From assembly GCA_964036155.1 (NCBI GenBank), contig OZ038422.1, positions 59,667,201 to 59,731,200 of the forward strand: a stretch of DNA of 64,000 nucleotides. Direction: 5' to 3'. Below the pieces are notes generated by a model, which was given only the letters and a program-made list of their open reading frames with translations, ran no database searches and was not told the origin of the DNA. Shown in pieces: positions 1 to 10,727 of this stretch (the stretch's first letter is position 1; every line of letters begins with the position of its first letter). The DNA is from Diploscapter coronatus (lineage: Eukaryota; Nematoda; Chromadorea; Rhabditida; Rhabditidae). The translations under genes were made by a program, and so were the position numbers.

Positions 1-1101
1 TGCAACGTCATGTAAATAGTAATGAGGTGAAAACACAAAACTCGCTGAATCCTTATTGATTCCACCAGTGGCCGATTGTAAAACAGTATCGTCTGCAGCA
101 CCTCCATGACTGCATTTACCTTTAGGTTTCGATCCATAACCTTTTTTTACTTCATCACTGTACCATCCTGAAGTCAATCCAGAAGCTTTAATGTTATCTC
201 TACAGTCAAAAATATTGCTAAAACTATAGCCGAGGGCCAGGAATATGGGCCTGTAGCGAGGCGAATACTTCAGACAGTCTACTGTCTGTTGTTGATCCTC
301 AGACAAATTGGGTTGACACTCAGAACAGGCATCTCCATTATTGATGGAAATTCCGAGATCTCCATTTCCAATATTTGGGTTGATATCAGTTTTGCCCATT
401 TCAACCCAATTTGTGTGAGAGTAGAAATCCTGGAGAGTATGTAAGATCTCGCCCAATTGATGTCGTATATCATAAACAGAGTTATTAGATTTGAGATTCT
501 TAATAGAATCTTTTAATGCTTTCCTAAAAAACAATTTTAGTGTCAGTGAAATATAAATTTCAGAAATAAATCACTTTAGATTCAGTATCTTTGTGCACAG
601 TATAATATGGAATTAATTTTCATCGTTATGAAATATCTTATTATTTTATTTAACTCACCCGGCAAAGAGTAATCGAGTATTGGTCTCCGTTAATCTTGAC
701 TCTGAATCGAAATGGTACAACGGATTTTTGTCGATTCCGGACCATATCGAATCAGGATTAGCAACTGCATCTTCAAGATCGATACTTGCTTGTTTCAAAT
801 TATCCAAAAGAGATGAGTCCTGCGTCCAAGATTTGTATGGACAGTCGCTGTATCCCTCCGGCTTAGATGCTCCAGGCGAAAGATTACCCTTAGATAATAA
901 AAAATCGTACTGTACTTGACAAAGTGCAGATCTGAGTTGAGTTGTATGAAATTTCGTGCCTAAAAAGAATTATGGTAATTCGAAAAATAGCTAAAACAAC
1001 AAACCATTCAAGATGGGTAAGATCGAGCCGTAAAGCTCTTTAGTTGCAAAACCCTGAGCTTGATGTAGAATTAAGAAGAAACAGAAAACGAGACATTTCA
1101 T
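1..1101 (-). CDS. VWA7-like secreted protein, 5' part (runs off the left edge)
   Basis: Minus-strand exons 1101..1005, 959..659 and 523..1 join into 307 codons without a stop. They start with a signal peptide, MKCLVFCFFLILHQAQG. Both introns have GT..TTTAG borders. The strongest signature is LHTLQDFYSHTNWVEMG at about residues 160-176, typical of the N-terminal region of von Willebrand factor A domain-containing protein 7 and of the HET-C/zinc-phospholipase-like fold it resembles. The Cys-rich loops (SECQ, DCLKY, DCRDN, KCSHGG) also fit. The VWA domain itself would lie further 3', outside the window, so the name rests on the N-terminal half only. The function of this family is not known. The protein is probably secreted or at the cell surface. 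Start chosen at the ATG that opens the signal peptide. Confident of a real gene, moderately confident of the family. Confidence 0.75.
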
Positions 1102-1925
1102 TTTGAAAGAATGTGAATTAAGACAATGTTACTGCTCTTTTATAGCGTATTTAGCGTCGCTGCTCCGCTTATCTATTGGAAAAATATATTCTAAGAAGTC
1201 TTTCCTGCATTATCAACTCTTATTCATGTGCATCATTCATTGGCTGATAATGGAAGGGAAAAGAAAACTGTATAATAGCATTAAAAATAATCGTTAGGAG
1301 TGAAGAAGACAAAGACTTTTTTTTTAATAATGACGGCAGGGACATATAAAAACGCTAACTTTTTAAAATTATTTATTACCAACTATAGCCTAGCTAACTA
1401 TTTCTATTTAAAGAGAGATTGGTGAGATATTGAGTACCCTCATCGAGGGTTACTCAGTTGCTCGAATTTGCATTAATTTGTGAGAGGTTGGGGCTGATTA
1501 GACTCGATTGTTCCATGAATCAATTTGTCTTATCAAATCTCTTTAAAAATATTAAGCGATTAATTCTTTGTATTCATCCTATGTTAAAGAAATTCACCAT
1601 TCGTAACGAGAAAATAATCCGTTGCCTTAATGAGAAATTGGTAACTGATAACAGCGTAATTAACCAAATTTCGCGCTTTCCTTCGATTCGCCTTATCAAA
1701 CCTCTTAAAAACACTAAACGATCGACTTTTTGTACCCAATTTACGTCAAGGAAAATCAGTTTTTAGCAAAAGTACCTTTATTTCAGCCACACCTTCCTTT
1801 TAAAAATTATCAAAAGACGATTACTTTAAGATTAGAGAGTATTTAGAGTTAAAATAAACAAAATTCGACCACTATTTTGATAACAACAAATGGTATTAAT
1901 TATCCAACAATTTTCTCCTTTATAA
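1102..1925. other. AT-rich intergenic stretch with a diverged internal repeat
   Basis: No recognisable gene. At 1458..1766 (+) there is a 102-codon open frame in which two blocks look alike (around 1520-1580 and 1660-1730, both containing CTTATCAAA..CTCTT.AAAA.A.TAA.CGAT). It could be another worn piece of the viral-like element that follows, or chance in AT-rich DNA. A small hairpin, GAGTACCCT/AGGGTTACTC, sits at about 1432-1455. Confidence 0.4.
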
Positions 1926-2413
1926 ATGACCTACTTCGCATTGCAACTAAATTCAAATGAATCAACTTTTGAATGCTCATTTCCACAGGAGTTTTTGGAT
2001 AAGAAATATGAAATAACTGATAAAATTAGACGGTAATTTAAAAATTAACAAAAAAATAAACATAAATTATACATATAACAAATTTTACTACTCTGTTAAT
2101 GGAGTTGATCAAAATAATAACCTAGTCAATGAAGAAAAGGTTATAGATATTCCAAATGGTAAACATATTTCCGAAAGTAATTATAACCCAAAAGCATTGA
2201 TAACGTTTTTTATCTGTTGCAACATTCTAATATAGTAGAGGTAATCTGACAGATGACTCCTATGTCAATAATAAAATGAATCCAATTTATAGGCTAGATT
2301 TGATGATGATAAAATTAATATTGAACCAAGACAAGTTATTTACCATAAGGTAACAAGTAGACCAAATAAAATCATTTTAAGATTAGTGGATATTAATAAC
2401 AATTTGATCAGAC
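1926..2413 (+). pseudogene. Broken virion-structural-type protein fragment of a Polinton/adintovirus-like element
   Basis: Three successive open segments in different frames read as one protein. The first starts MTYFALQLNSNESTFE (ATG 1926) and stops at 2034. The second, about 2040-2220, contains NKFYYSVNGVDQ and a VIDIPNG motif and ends in a TAG. The third, about 2295-2413, contains INIEPRQVIYHKV and ILRLVDINNN. The order and motifs resemble proteins encoded beside adenain-type proteases in Polinton/Maverick-like and adintovirus-like elements of invertebrates. This is recognition from memory, not a search. At least two frame changes and stops show it is dead. It is much more AT-rich than the cellular genes nearby. 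It ends at the inverted repeat at 2409-2475. The protease fragment lies about 250 bases further on, on the other strand. Confidence 0.5.
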
Positions 2414-2475
2414 TTGGGACTTTTGGTCAAATTTGACCACCGCATCGCAGTTGCTGTGGAAAAGTCCCAAGTCTG
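2409..2475. repeat. Perfect 16-bp inverted repeat with a palindromic loop
   Basis: CAGACTTGGGACTTTT at 2409-2424 is exactly reverse-complementary to 2460-2475. The 35-base loop begins with the palindrome TGGTCAAATTTGACCA (about 2424-2439). The CAG..CTG ends recall hAT-type terminal repeats, but the flanks show no clear target duplication. Confidence 0.75.
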
Positions 2476-2519
2476 TTCGCTTCCGTTTATCCCACTAGAT
2501 TAAATATAATTTCTCTAAA

Positions 2520-2919
2520 ATCGTATTTCTCCAATAGTTTTAAAACAAGTAAACAATAGTAACCACAATGATGTGTATTGTATTTCTGGATTTGAAGTCG
2601 ATAGTTCTATATTACTTTCGGCGACAGTTCGACTTGTCGAAATATTATCACTACTTCAGTATATTTGTAATTCTAATGGAGGATCCAATCCAAAAAAATC
2701 AAGATAATAACATCTTTCATTATTCTTACAGTAAAACACCCAATGAGTACCATTATTCTTACTTATATCCAGATTTAAGATACCTCATTCTACCTTATTA
2801 CTTATTTGTTTTGGCAATGCATCTCTCATGAATATTCCTCTAAAATCTTTCATTTTTAATTCGTTTACCATCCTCACAATATCATGATTTGTCAATGCTG
2901 TTAGATCGTCAATAAACAT
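2520..2919 (-). pseudogene. Broken adenain-like cysteine protease of a Polinton/adintovirus-like element
   Basis: Read on the minus strand from an ATG at 2919, the frame shows MKDFRGIFMRD, then LNLDISKNNGTHWVFYCKNN and YYLDFFGLDPPLEL. These are the blocks of C5-type (adenovirus-like) proteases carried by Polintons/Mavericks and adintoviruses: the FRGVFMRD region, the catalytic His in GTHWV and the acidic residue in the DSFG-like block. The copy is dead. A stop codon falls at the position just before GILNLD where the family has Cys, a second stop follows LQIY (about 2656), and the catalytic-Cys region near the end is not preserved. The function in an intact element would be virion protein maturation. 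Family assignment is fairly strong from the motif order. Confidence 0.6.
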
Positions 2920-3924
2920 TTAAACGTTCAGATTGCTGAACAAAAACAAAGAAAAACTCATTTATAAAGCGCGAAAACCTGCAAACGTTCAAGTTCACAA
3001 AAATCGGCAGAAAATCACCAAAAGGTAAAAACATGGCAAAAGGGGCTAGAGGGTGGTCTGGGTGAGCCAGAATGAGCGGATATATACTACTAACTTTGAT
3101 TGTAAATTAAAAAAGACTATTTATCAGCTAGATTAGCTTTCTTGCCATTTTAAATTTCTATGTTTAATGACTAGTGCCAAGTTGATTTGACTGTTAATTT
3201 TAAACATGGGTAGTCGCTTCTGAATTCAGTGAATTTCGACGTTTTTAAATTGATTTGGGAATGTTGAGATAAAAGATTTATCTAAAACGTGATAAAATTT
3301 CCTAGAAAATCTAATCTTGGCACACAAGAAATGAAGAAATGCGAATAAAAATCGGACGAATTTTGAACTGAATACTTTCCTCCCAAAACAGGGAAAACAA
3401 AGAAAGTGTTTGGGAGGGAAGTATTAACAGCCCACATTTTGGCAAGGAATGCTTTTGACTAAACATGACAAGTGAATTGAACACAGAATTTTGAAGAGAG
3501 GAATTTCTAATTTCTATCACAACTGGCTAAACGGAATGACCTGTCTCTAATTGACACCAAGTGAAATTTCAAATGGGTGCAGTTTTAAAAATTTAGAGAA
3601 ATACACACCCCAAAAATTCCCGAATAATTATAGCAGCCTAAGAATATAAATTAAAACGAAGGAAAAATAAATTAGCTCTGATAAAACTTCTAGAAGAAAG
3701 AAATAAAGGTTTCTCGGGAAGATCACTCAATTTGGGAAAAATGCGAGTAAAAAGCAAATAAGTGAAATTTTCAAATTGATGGTCGGAAGAAACTGGGAAA
3801 ATGATTCACTCATTTTAAATCTAATCGTGCTGTGAAACTCATTCAAATTGGATGAAGAAAAACTAAGCAAGGAAAAATGAGTGAAATTCCTGAAAGAAAA
3901 ACCCCGAAAACGTGCATTTCTAAA
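2920..3924. other. Intergenic region, no gene seen
   Basis: AT-rich DNA downstream of the citrate carrier gene, which ends at 3925 on the minus strand, so it probably holds that gene's 3' UTR. A 69-codon open frame at 3311..3520 (-) resembles nothing I know. Confidence 0.5.
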
Positions 3925-6230
3925 TTAGTTGGTGGGCTTCTTCCAGTACTTGTTGAGCATCTCGATGATGGAGTCGTAGATCATGAACGTGATCGCCACG
4001 TCGAGACAGACACGGGATAAACGCGGGACGGTTCCCTTGTAGAATCTGAAAAATACAAAAATTAGGATAAATCCAAAAACTACTGCAATAAATGTATGCT
4101 AATTTCGTAAAATCGCAATTGTTGAAATCCGAAAATCTTACGCAAAGAATCCCTCCTTCTTCCAGATTTGCATGGCACAATCGAAGGTGTTCTTGTATTT
4201 CTTCGCCTCCAGACCCTGCATTCTCGTCTTCACCACGTCAATTGGAGTGTTTCCTAGAATTTAAAAATAAAAATTGGGATATTTTGAGAAAAAGGAACTT
4301 TAATTTAGCATATCAATTGAAATATCTTGTAAAGTTGAAATTCTTATTTTATTTCATTGTTTCGTGGTTCGTATTCTCTTCTAAGTTGTTGAAAAAGTCT
4401 CGTCTATGTATAACAGAAGTTAGTAAGAAATTTTTGGAAGTTTGTATTTAAATCTCTTCAGGACTTTTTTCCGAAAAATAGTCAATTAGAATACCGTAAA
4501 CCGAAGCTGCTCCGGCAACAGCGCCCATCAGCCCGACAATGGGTTTGGAGATGCTCTTCGAGTTGTCTCCTCCTCGGTACCAGTCCTTGAGCGTCTCCAT
4601 CACGAAGAAACGAATCGCCTGATTCGAGCCCTGCTTCGCCATCGTCGCTGTCACGCCTTTGTAGATTCCCTAGATAGTTTGTTTTACCTACTCTTCACTT
4701 CTTTTAATTTTATTTTTGGATAAGAGTACACTGTTACTGTTTTTCACTCAAATTTGGTCCTGTCTTCTATTTTTCTAGCTTCCCATTCGCACTCTCACTT
4801 TCGAAGTTCTCATTTATTTGTTAAACTTGTCAAAACTCATTGAATGGGAGAGTCGTAACCATTGCCAAATGATTTTCCTAAACTCGACATCCTACCGCTG
4901 CACTAGTTACTTTACTCTGCTCGCCGTCTAAGGCTTGAAGTCTCAGGGAAGGTGGAGCGAGACAACGTTTGAAAGTAAAAGAGCGAATGAAAGTTAGAAA
5001 ACTGAAAGTTAGGGCCAGACTTGAATGAAAAACGGTATACCAAATTTGAATACTTTGTTACCAAACCATATTTCACCTTTTTCTCGTTTTCCACTCTGCC
5101 TTGATGATAACAAAGCACTCATTTTGGCGACTTTTTTCTAAGCTTACCCCAATTCCATCTTGTTTAATGATGCATCCGACGCCGTGAACGAAGCCCTTAA
5201 ATTTTGGCTGCGGCAGGCCCTGGTCGTGGATGAATTTGACTTTGACCGTCTCCATAGGGGTCACGGCGAAAATCGCCTCGGAAATTCCTGAAATATTCAT
5301 CTTCATTAAATTCTCTAGAATTTCATCTCGTCAATTTCTTTAAAATTATATGTGAATTTTCATGTTTTTTCAATAGTTCTCCAATCTTTGAATATTTCGA
5401 CAATTTAAACAAATTTTAATTTTTACCTGCACCTAGACCACACAAGAGACGATTTACCGGCGACAAGTTGCCCTTTTCATCGACCGCCTTCGATTTGAGG
5501 TACTCGAAAGTTCCGAATCTGGAATTTTCGACTTCCAACTTTGAAACTCGAAAATTCTCGACCTGAATGAAGATTTCGGAATGGAGCCGTAGAGAAGAAC
5601 CGAGAGACCGCGGTACAATCCGAAAAAGCCGTGGCCTTTCACCGTCTGCTTCACGCAGTCGATTGGGCCCTGAAAATATCTATTTTAGACTTTTTCTTAA
5701 TTTAGTTGGACTATTTCTCTACAAACTCGCAGAAAATTTCAAATGACAAGCTTCATAATTTTTTTCTAAAGAAATTTAAACTGCAGACAACATTTTAGAA
5801 GATGTCAAATCTAGGTCTAACCTTGTATTTCGGTGTGGCGGAGCGTTCATCCAATTGCAGCTGAGTTTTGACGTACTCAGTGGGAAAAGTGATACAGATT
5901 TCAATTCCGCCGGTGATGCCTCCGATCACGATACCACGCACGGTATTTTCCGAGGGACCGTAACGGCTCCACAACGACAGGGGTCTGAAAAATTACCATT
6001 TTTCGGGGATTTGGAAAATTTGATAGATTTTGGCCACGAACAAAAGAATATATGCAAATTTCGACATTTTTATAGCCATTTTCAAATACTCGTATATTTT
6101 CTCCATAAAAATGAAATGTTTATGCTCAAAAAATAAAACTCATTTATCTTTCAGAAAAATTCTAACAATCTAACACTTCCTACTTTTTATCAGAAGCGGA
6201 CGACGACATTTGCGATGGAGACTCGGCCAT
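3925..6230 (-). CDS. SLC25A1: Mitochondrial tricarboxylate (citrate/malate) carrier, SLC25A1 family
   Basis: Exons on the minus strand: 6230..6184, 5984..5822, 5669..5563, 5518..5427, 5287..5148, 4669..4495, 4253..4142 and 4045..3925. They total 957 bases, 318 residues, close to the usual size. All three mitochondrial-carrier signatures are present: PTEYVK (residues 50-55), PMETVK (147-152) and PIDVVK (245-250). The second repeat reads [14 protein letters not shown] and the last block [21 protein letters not shown], both diagnostic of the citrate carrier. Protein of this family exports citrate from the mitochondrial matrix in exchange for malate, supplying cytosolic acetyl-CoA and lipid synthesis. 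Start MAESPSQ is the only ATG before the first intron in frame with the carrier repeat. The gene is divergent from the TLDc gene, with about 930 bases between their start codons. Confidence 0.93.
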
Positions 6231-7162
6231 ATTTTCTCTGCTTCAAAGGGCGAAGGGCATCAAATTTGAGCGACGCGGCGAAGTAGGCTGAAAATGCGCA
6301 AAACGTCGATGGAAAACGGGACAAAGGAGTCGAAAGATCCGAAAATTCGAAACTCAACGGAGAAAAGATGCACGTGGATGGACTAAAGCCAAATGTGGGA
6401 AAGAGGAGAGAAAGGAATCTCTGTTGAAAGGGAGAAGGAAAAGAATAATCAATGGGTCAAAGGAAAGAAAGGAAAGCGAGAAAGGCCGACCCCGTTCTAT
6501 TTTCCCCTAAAAGTCATGGACTCTACGCTCTGCCTATCTGTCTACGTCTTGAATACCTCAATCGGAAGATAGCGCCTGATAAGAAAATTGGAGAGACAGA
6601 CCAAAATGGCGAGACTTCCACACATCGAACGACGAAAAATGGAGAAATGACGAATTTCAACCTGCAAGTGGTCGAAACGAGTGAAACGTTGGCATGCAAG
6701 GAAAGCAGACAAACAATGAATTTGTTTTTGCGCATTTTTGTTTTCGTGTTATTTTTTGGTTCTCTTATCTATATCCTCCTACCGTCTCGAGACCTCGTGC
6801 ATTTTTACCCCCAAGTAATCTTTGCCCTCTTGCATTTTATCCCCTTTTTCTCTTCCCCTTGCTATTTTCCAGAAAAGGAGGTAAAAGTGCAAGAGGGTAA
6901 ACGCAATAAGGGTAAAAAGTACAAGAGGCCCTAGCTCCACCCTCTTGCAATTAGTACCCTCTTGTTTCTTTGCTATTTCCAGAGGTGAGGGCCAGGGCTT
7001 TGTGCAAATTTACGTTCCGTTTTCGTTCTTCTTAGCCAATTTCCGCTCCGTTTCCGATAATTTTCAAAGTAATTTCCGCACAGCCCTGGTAGAGGTGATA
7101 GAAGGGTGCTAATTACATTGAGCTTTTTCGCTTTTAAATCATTCAAAATTAAGGAAGAAGAA
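6231..7162. other. Divergent intergenic (promoter) region
   Basis: It lies between the start codons of the citrate carrier (-) and the EAK-7/MEAK7 gene (+), so it must hold both promoters and 5' UTRs. It includes a purine-rich part (6380-6480), a short motif that recurs in both orientations (CCCTCTTGCA and TGCAAGAGGG near 6824-6955) and the small fold-back element at 6981-7098. No convincing coding exon was seen. Confidence 0.5.
6981..7098. repeat. Small fold-back (MITE-like) element with perfect 8-bp target duplication
   Basis: AGAGGTGA occurs at 6981-6988 and 7091-7098. Between them lies a 102-base segment whose ends are imperfect inverted repeats: left GCCAGGGCTTTGTGCAAATT, right end, reversed, ACCAGGGCTGTGCGGAAATT. 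CAGGG termini and an 8-bp duplication are hAT-type features. No coding capacity, so non-autonomous. Confidence 0.7.
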
Positions 7163-9692
7163 ATGGGACAGGACCATTCGAAGTCGAAGGAAGAGAAAGT
7201 TCAGCAGAGACACGTGAAAGGGGATGCAACGACGTCGTCCAATCGCGAAGCGGCCCACGTGGACTCGAGGATCGACGAAGCATTCAGAAGACTGGCTGCT
7301 GGCGATGCCTACATCCACTACAAACGACTCGTCGTGAGTTTCCGGATTTATTCATCATTTTTGGCAAATTACTCTTCAGAAGTTGTTCGGAGACGATTTA
7401 GCGGAGAGTCTGTGGAAGCATTTCACCGGAGACAAGCCACACCACGAGGCCATGACTCACGAAGAATTCGCTCGCCACGCGCTGCCTCTGGTAGGCACTT
7501 CGACGGACATCTTCGTGCGGATGTGTCTGTCTTCTTTGGAGCACCTCATCAAGATCTGCTCGGATGCAGCTGGCGCCGCTGCAGTCGAAGGCGACGAGCC
7601 GTTCATTGCTGCTCTGGTTAAAGACATGGTATGTTTTTTTTCTTTTACACTACGTCCTGCTCATTTACGACGAAAACATTTTCCATTATTTCTTTCTTCT
7701 CTGTAGAAGCTGTGAAAAATGAAGAGAATTAGATAGCCCTGTTCAGATTTGTAAATTTTCAAACCCGCGTGTTTCCGCATGAACAGGATAGCTGTCTTAT
7801 CAAGAAGGGAAAAGAATATTTTTTCTTTCTGTGTCTCGAAAGACATGTTAGTTCGTTTATGTGGGACATCTATGGACTTGAATATTTACAAGCCTGGTTC
7901 TGATCTTTATTTTACAAGATTGTGATTTCTCGAATTTCAATTAATGGATTTGTAGACCTCAGGCGGCTCTTCGGTCAATGCAGTGTGTGACTGGCGTCGC
8001 TCCGTCTGCCCGAATCTGTGCCAGGCAGCCCATTCCCTCGTCGGACATCACTTCATGGGCTATGAGCTCAACACGAAAGACTATGCCTCGGACATCCTCA
8101 CGCCGCTGCAGATGTGGTTCCTCCAGTGCTGCCTGCCACAGGACTATTTTCCTGCAAAAGACAAGGTAGTTTTTTCTTTCGAATCTTCTAAATTCCCGAA
8201 AATGTATTGTCAATGCGCAGAAAAGAAGGCTATTCGAGCATAAAGGGGGACAAGCATGCTCTAGCTCTCGATGACTTCTTTTTTCCGCGCTATTAATACT
8301 AAACGCTCTTTTGAAAAATAATCCATTTTAGTTTAAATGGTACTTGCAAAAAAAAACCCCTAATTATTTTTTGAAAATGAGTAATTTGCAGAAGGAAGAA
8401 GCATTGGCGACCCACTGGACGCCTCTCTATTCGAGTGCACAGCAGGGCATCTCGACCAATCGATTCGAGGCCTGTGTGTTCGGCTACAAAGGGCCCACAG
8501 TGACCATCTTCAAACTGGCGGACAAGAGGACGCTCGCCATTGCGACTGATCAGGAATGGAGGTGGGAAAGAGCAAAGGATTTTCATAATTTTCATCTACA
8601 CTCATTTGTAGCCTCACCTAATTTCTACAGATGTTCTTTGATTTTGCAGATACTGAGCGGAAATTACAAATCGGTGTGAATCACACACAGCCTTCCAAGC
8701 TCTATTCTTTGGGAATTTCCTGAATTTACCTTGACTGTGGGCAGAGAAAAAGAGAACTGTTGTTTCTCGTTTTCCCTCACTACCTTCAATAGATGAAGCT
8801 TGTAAGTCAGTGGCATGTGGAATGAGTGAAGATTACAGGATGCAGAGAGAGAAGCAGAGATGAAGTGAATAACTGGAGCATTTTAGACATAGCGGCAAGC
8901 GATTTGGCGGACCGGCGACGACTCTGCTGCTGCTGGAGCCAAAAATCCAGAAACACGAGGCTGCCAACTCGATCTACTGCAATCTGAAGCTGCGCTCGGA
9001 GGCACTCGGCATATCCTTCCTCGAGCACGTCAAAATCGACAAGGAACTCAGCGATGTGCTCGAGATCGAGGTCAGTTCCACAAGCTACTGAGCTGAAGAA
9101 GTAAAATGGCTTCTTGAATTGTGTCGTTCGAACGAAGTGAAAGATCGTTAGTCGGAAAATAGCAAGAAAATGAAAGGGACGCAGAGTAAATCGCGTACAA
9201 CTCTGTACTGTCGCCAGCTGATTCTTTCTGTGCGCTCACGTCTTCTTCCTCTTTACGCATAGCCCATACGTGCATATCTTGTAAAGCGCGCTATAAACAG
9301 GCTAACTTTCACGTCATCTGACCAGCACAATATTATTCACCCTTTTCTATTCTCCCGATACTATTTCACAGAAAATGAATGATGAACGAAGTGCGAATAA
9401 TATAACTCGAGAAAAAACGAATGAAATGTTTCAGACGTGGGGTTGTTCGGGAGCGAAGACGTTGCAGGAACAGCAGAAACTGAAACAGTGGCAACAGCAA
9501 CAGGCCGAGAGGAACAAGCGAGTGCCGCTGCCGGGCACCTGGGACGACAACCCCGACAAGACGATCCTCGAGATGGCTGGATTCCAGTTCTCCAATGAGA
9601 GAAAGCTCATGGAGATGGAAGCAGCGCACAATGAACAGTCGTCATCGGCAGCACCCTGCATTTCGAGGAGTATGGCCAAGGACCCTTGGTAA
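7163..9692 (+). CDS. eak-7: TLDc-domain protein, EAK-7/MEAK7 orthologue
   Basis: Exons 7163..7333, 7380..7628, 7956..8165, 8392..8561, 8887..9070 and 9435..9692 total 1242 bases, 413 residues. The N-terminus MGQDHSKS is a good N-myristoylation signal, as in nematode EAK-7 and human MEAK7. The middle helical region (about 58-210) precedes the TLDc domain (about 214-345), with [41 protein letters not shown] and [13 protein letters not shown]. The C-terminal tail has the block [18 protein letters not shown], a Gln-rich run, then [19 protein letters not shown]. In C. elegans EAK-7 acts in parallel to AKT-1 to restrain DAF-16/FoxO. Human MEAK7 promotes mTOR signalling at the lysosome. Those roles are family knowledge, not visible here. 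An AATAAA lies about 350 bases downstream. Confidence 0.9.
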
Positions 9693-10042
9693 TAATGCGA
9701 CTTATCTTATTTCTTGATTTTTTTCTGTATGAAATCAGACTTGTAAATGTTCGGGCCGCGGTTAATTGTGAGAAACGAGAGATAGTGCATCATTTCAAGG
9801 GATGGAAAGGCGTGTCGTACTTTTTCTCTCTTGGAAAGATACACTTCCTTGTTGCCTGAAGTTAACTGCGGTTCGAAAAATTGTGCAAGTCTATATAAAA
9901 TTGTACATATTTATTTCCTCATAGTTCTTATGAGATTTTATTGCCATTCGACACACATTCACTTATCCTTCTTTACTAGTCTAAATTGATTGATGATATT
10001 CATTGTGATATGGACCGAGTTGTGAATAGCTTATTCATACTG

Positions 10043-10048
10043 AATAAA
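10043..10048 (+). terminator. Polyadenylation signal of the EAK-7/MEAK7 gene
   Basis: Canonical AATAAA about 350 bases after the stop codon, in a T-rich 3' flank. Assigned by position only. Confidence 0.5.
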
Positions 10049-10364
10049 TGTTCGTTTTATTTACTTCTTATTTCCCGTTTTCCATTTTTTTTATTTTCGT
10101 TTTCGCTGAAAATGTTTATGTTTTAACTCTGTCTGTGTGAACGGGGGATAAATGAAGCCCAATCTGTTTGGTGATAGAAAGATTTGAAAAATTCCTGTGA
10201 AAATTTTCGCGATTTTATCAAATTCACCCCCGGTTTGTCAATATGTTCCTCATTTTTTGAACTTCAGTTTGATTAAAAGAGGATTTTTCGAATGTGTAAT
10301 TGGGAATTCAGCTCATTTTGCCTCGTTTTGGGGCGTGGTCTGTGTCTCGCTCTCGAGAGATGGT

Positions 10365-10388
10365 GAGAGTGAGAGAGAGAGAGAGAGA
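10365..10388. repeat. GA dinucleotide microsatellite
   Basis: Near-pure (GA)n run upstream of the PITP gene. Confidence 0.9.
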
Positions 10389-10727
10389 TGGGGGAAAGAT
10401 GCAGAGAGACCGATATGGCAAGGGAGAGGAGGGGAAAAAGAAAGAGAGTGCGCGGGCAAACGCTCCTGCAGGCATGCAGGCATGCACAGCATAGGGCTGC
10501 CCTCTCTCTAACTCTCCTCTCTTCCTTCTCTTTCACCCCGGTTCTTACTTTCACATACCAACTTTTTACTATCATCAATTTCATCGCTATTTTTATTCGC
10601 AATTTTTCACGTGCCTGAAAATTTCCCTGTGTGAATTCAGACATGAAACCGAGACATTGGAGATGACACGAGGCGTATGAGGCGAATTTGAAGCTGCTAA
10701 ACAGCAGACTGATTATCGTTGGGCAAA

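Larger units (their letters stand above)
9693..10727. other. Intergenic region between EAK-7 and PITP genes
   Basis: Holds the EAK-7 3' UTR (AATAAA at 10043) and probably the PITP promoter and 5' UTR. A GA-rich microsatellite and a complementary CT-rich stretch near 10500 flank a short GC-rich part with repeated CAGGCATG. No coding exon seen. Confidence 0.5.

Noticed and set aside
6452..6934. 160-codon open frame in the citrate carrier/EAK-7 promoter
   Set aside because: Lys/Arg-rich then Phe-rich, following base composition. It lies in a region expected to be promoter and has no homology I can see.
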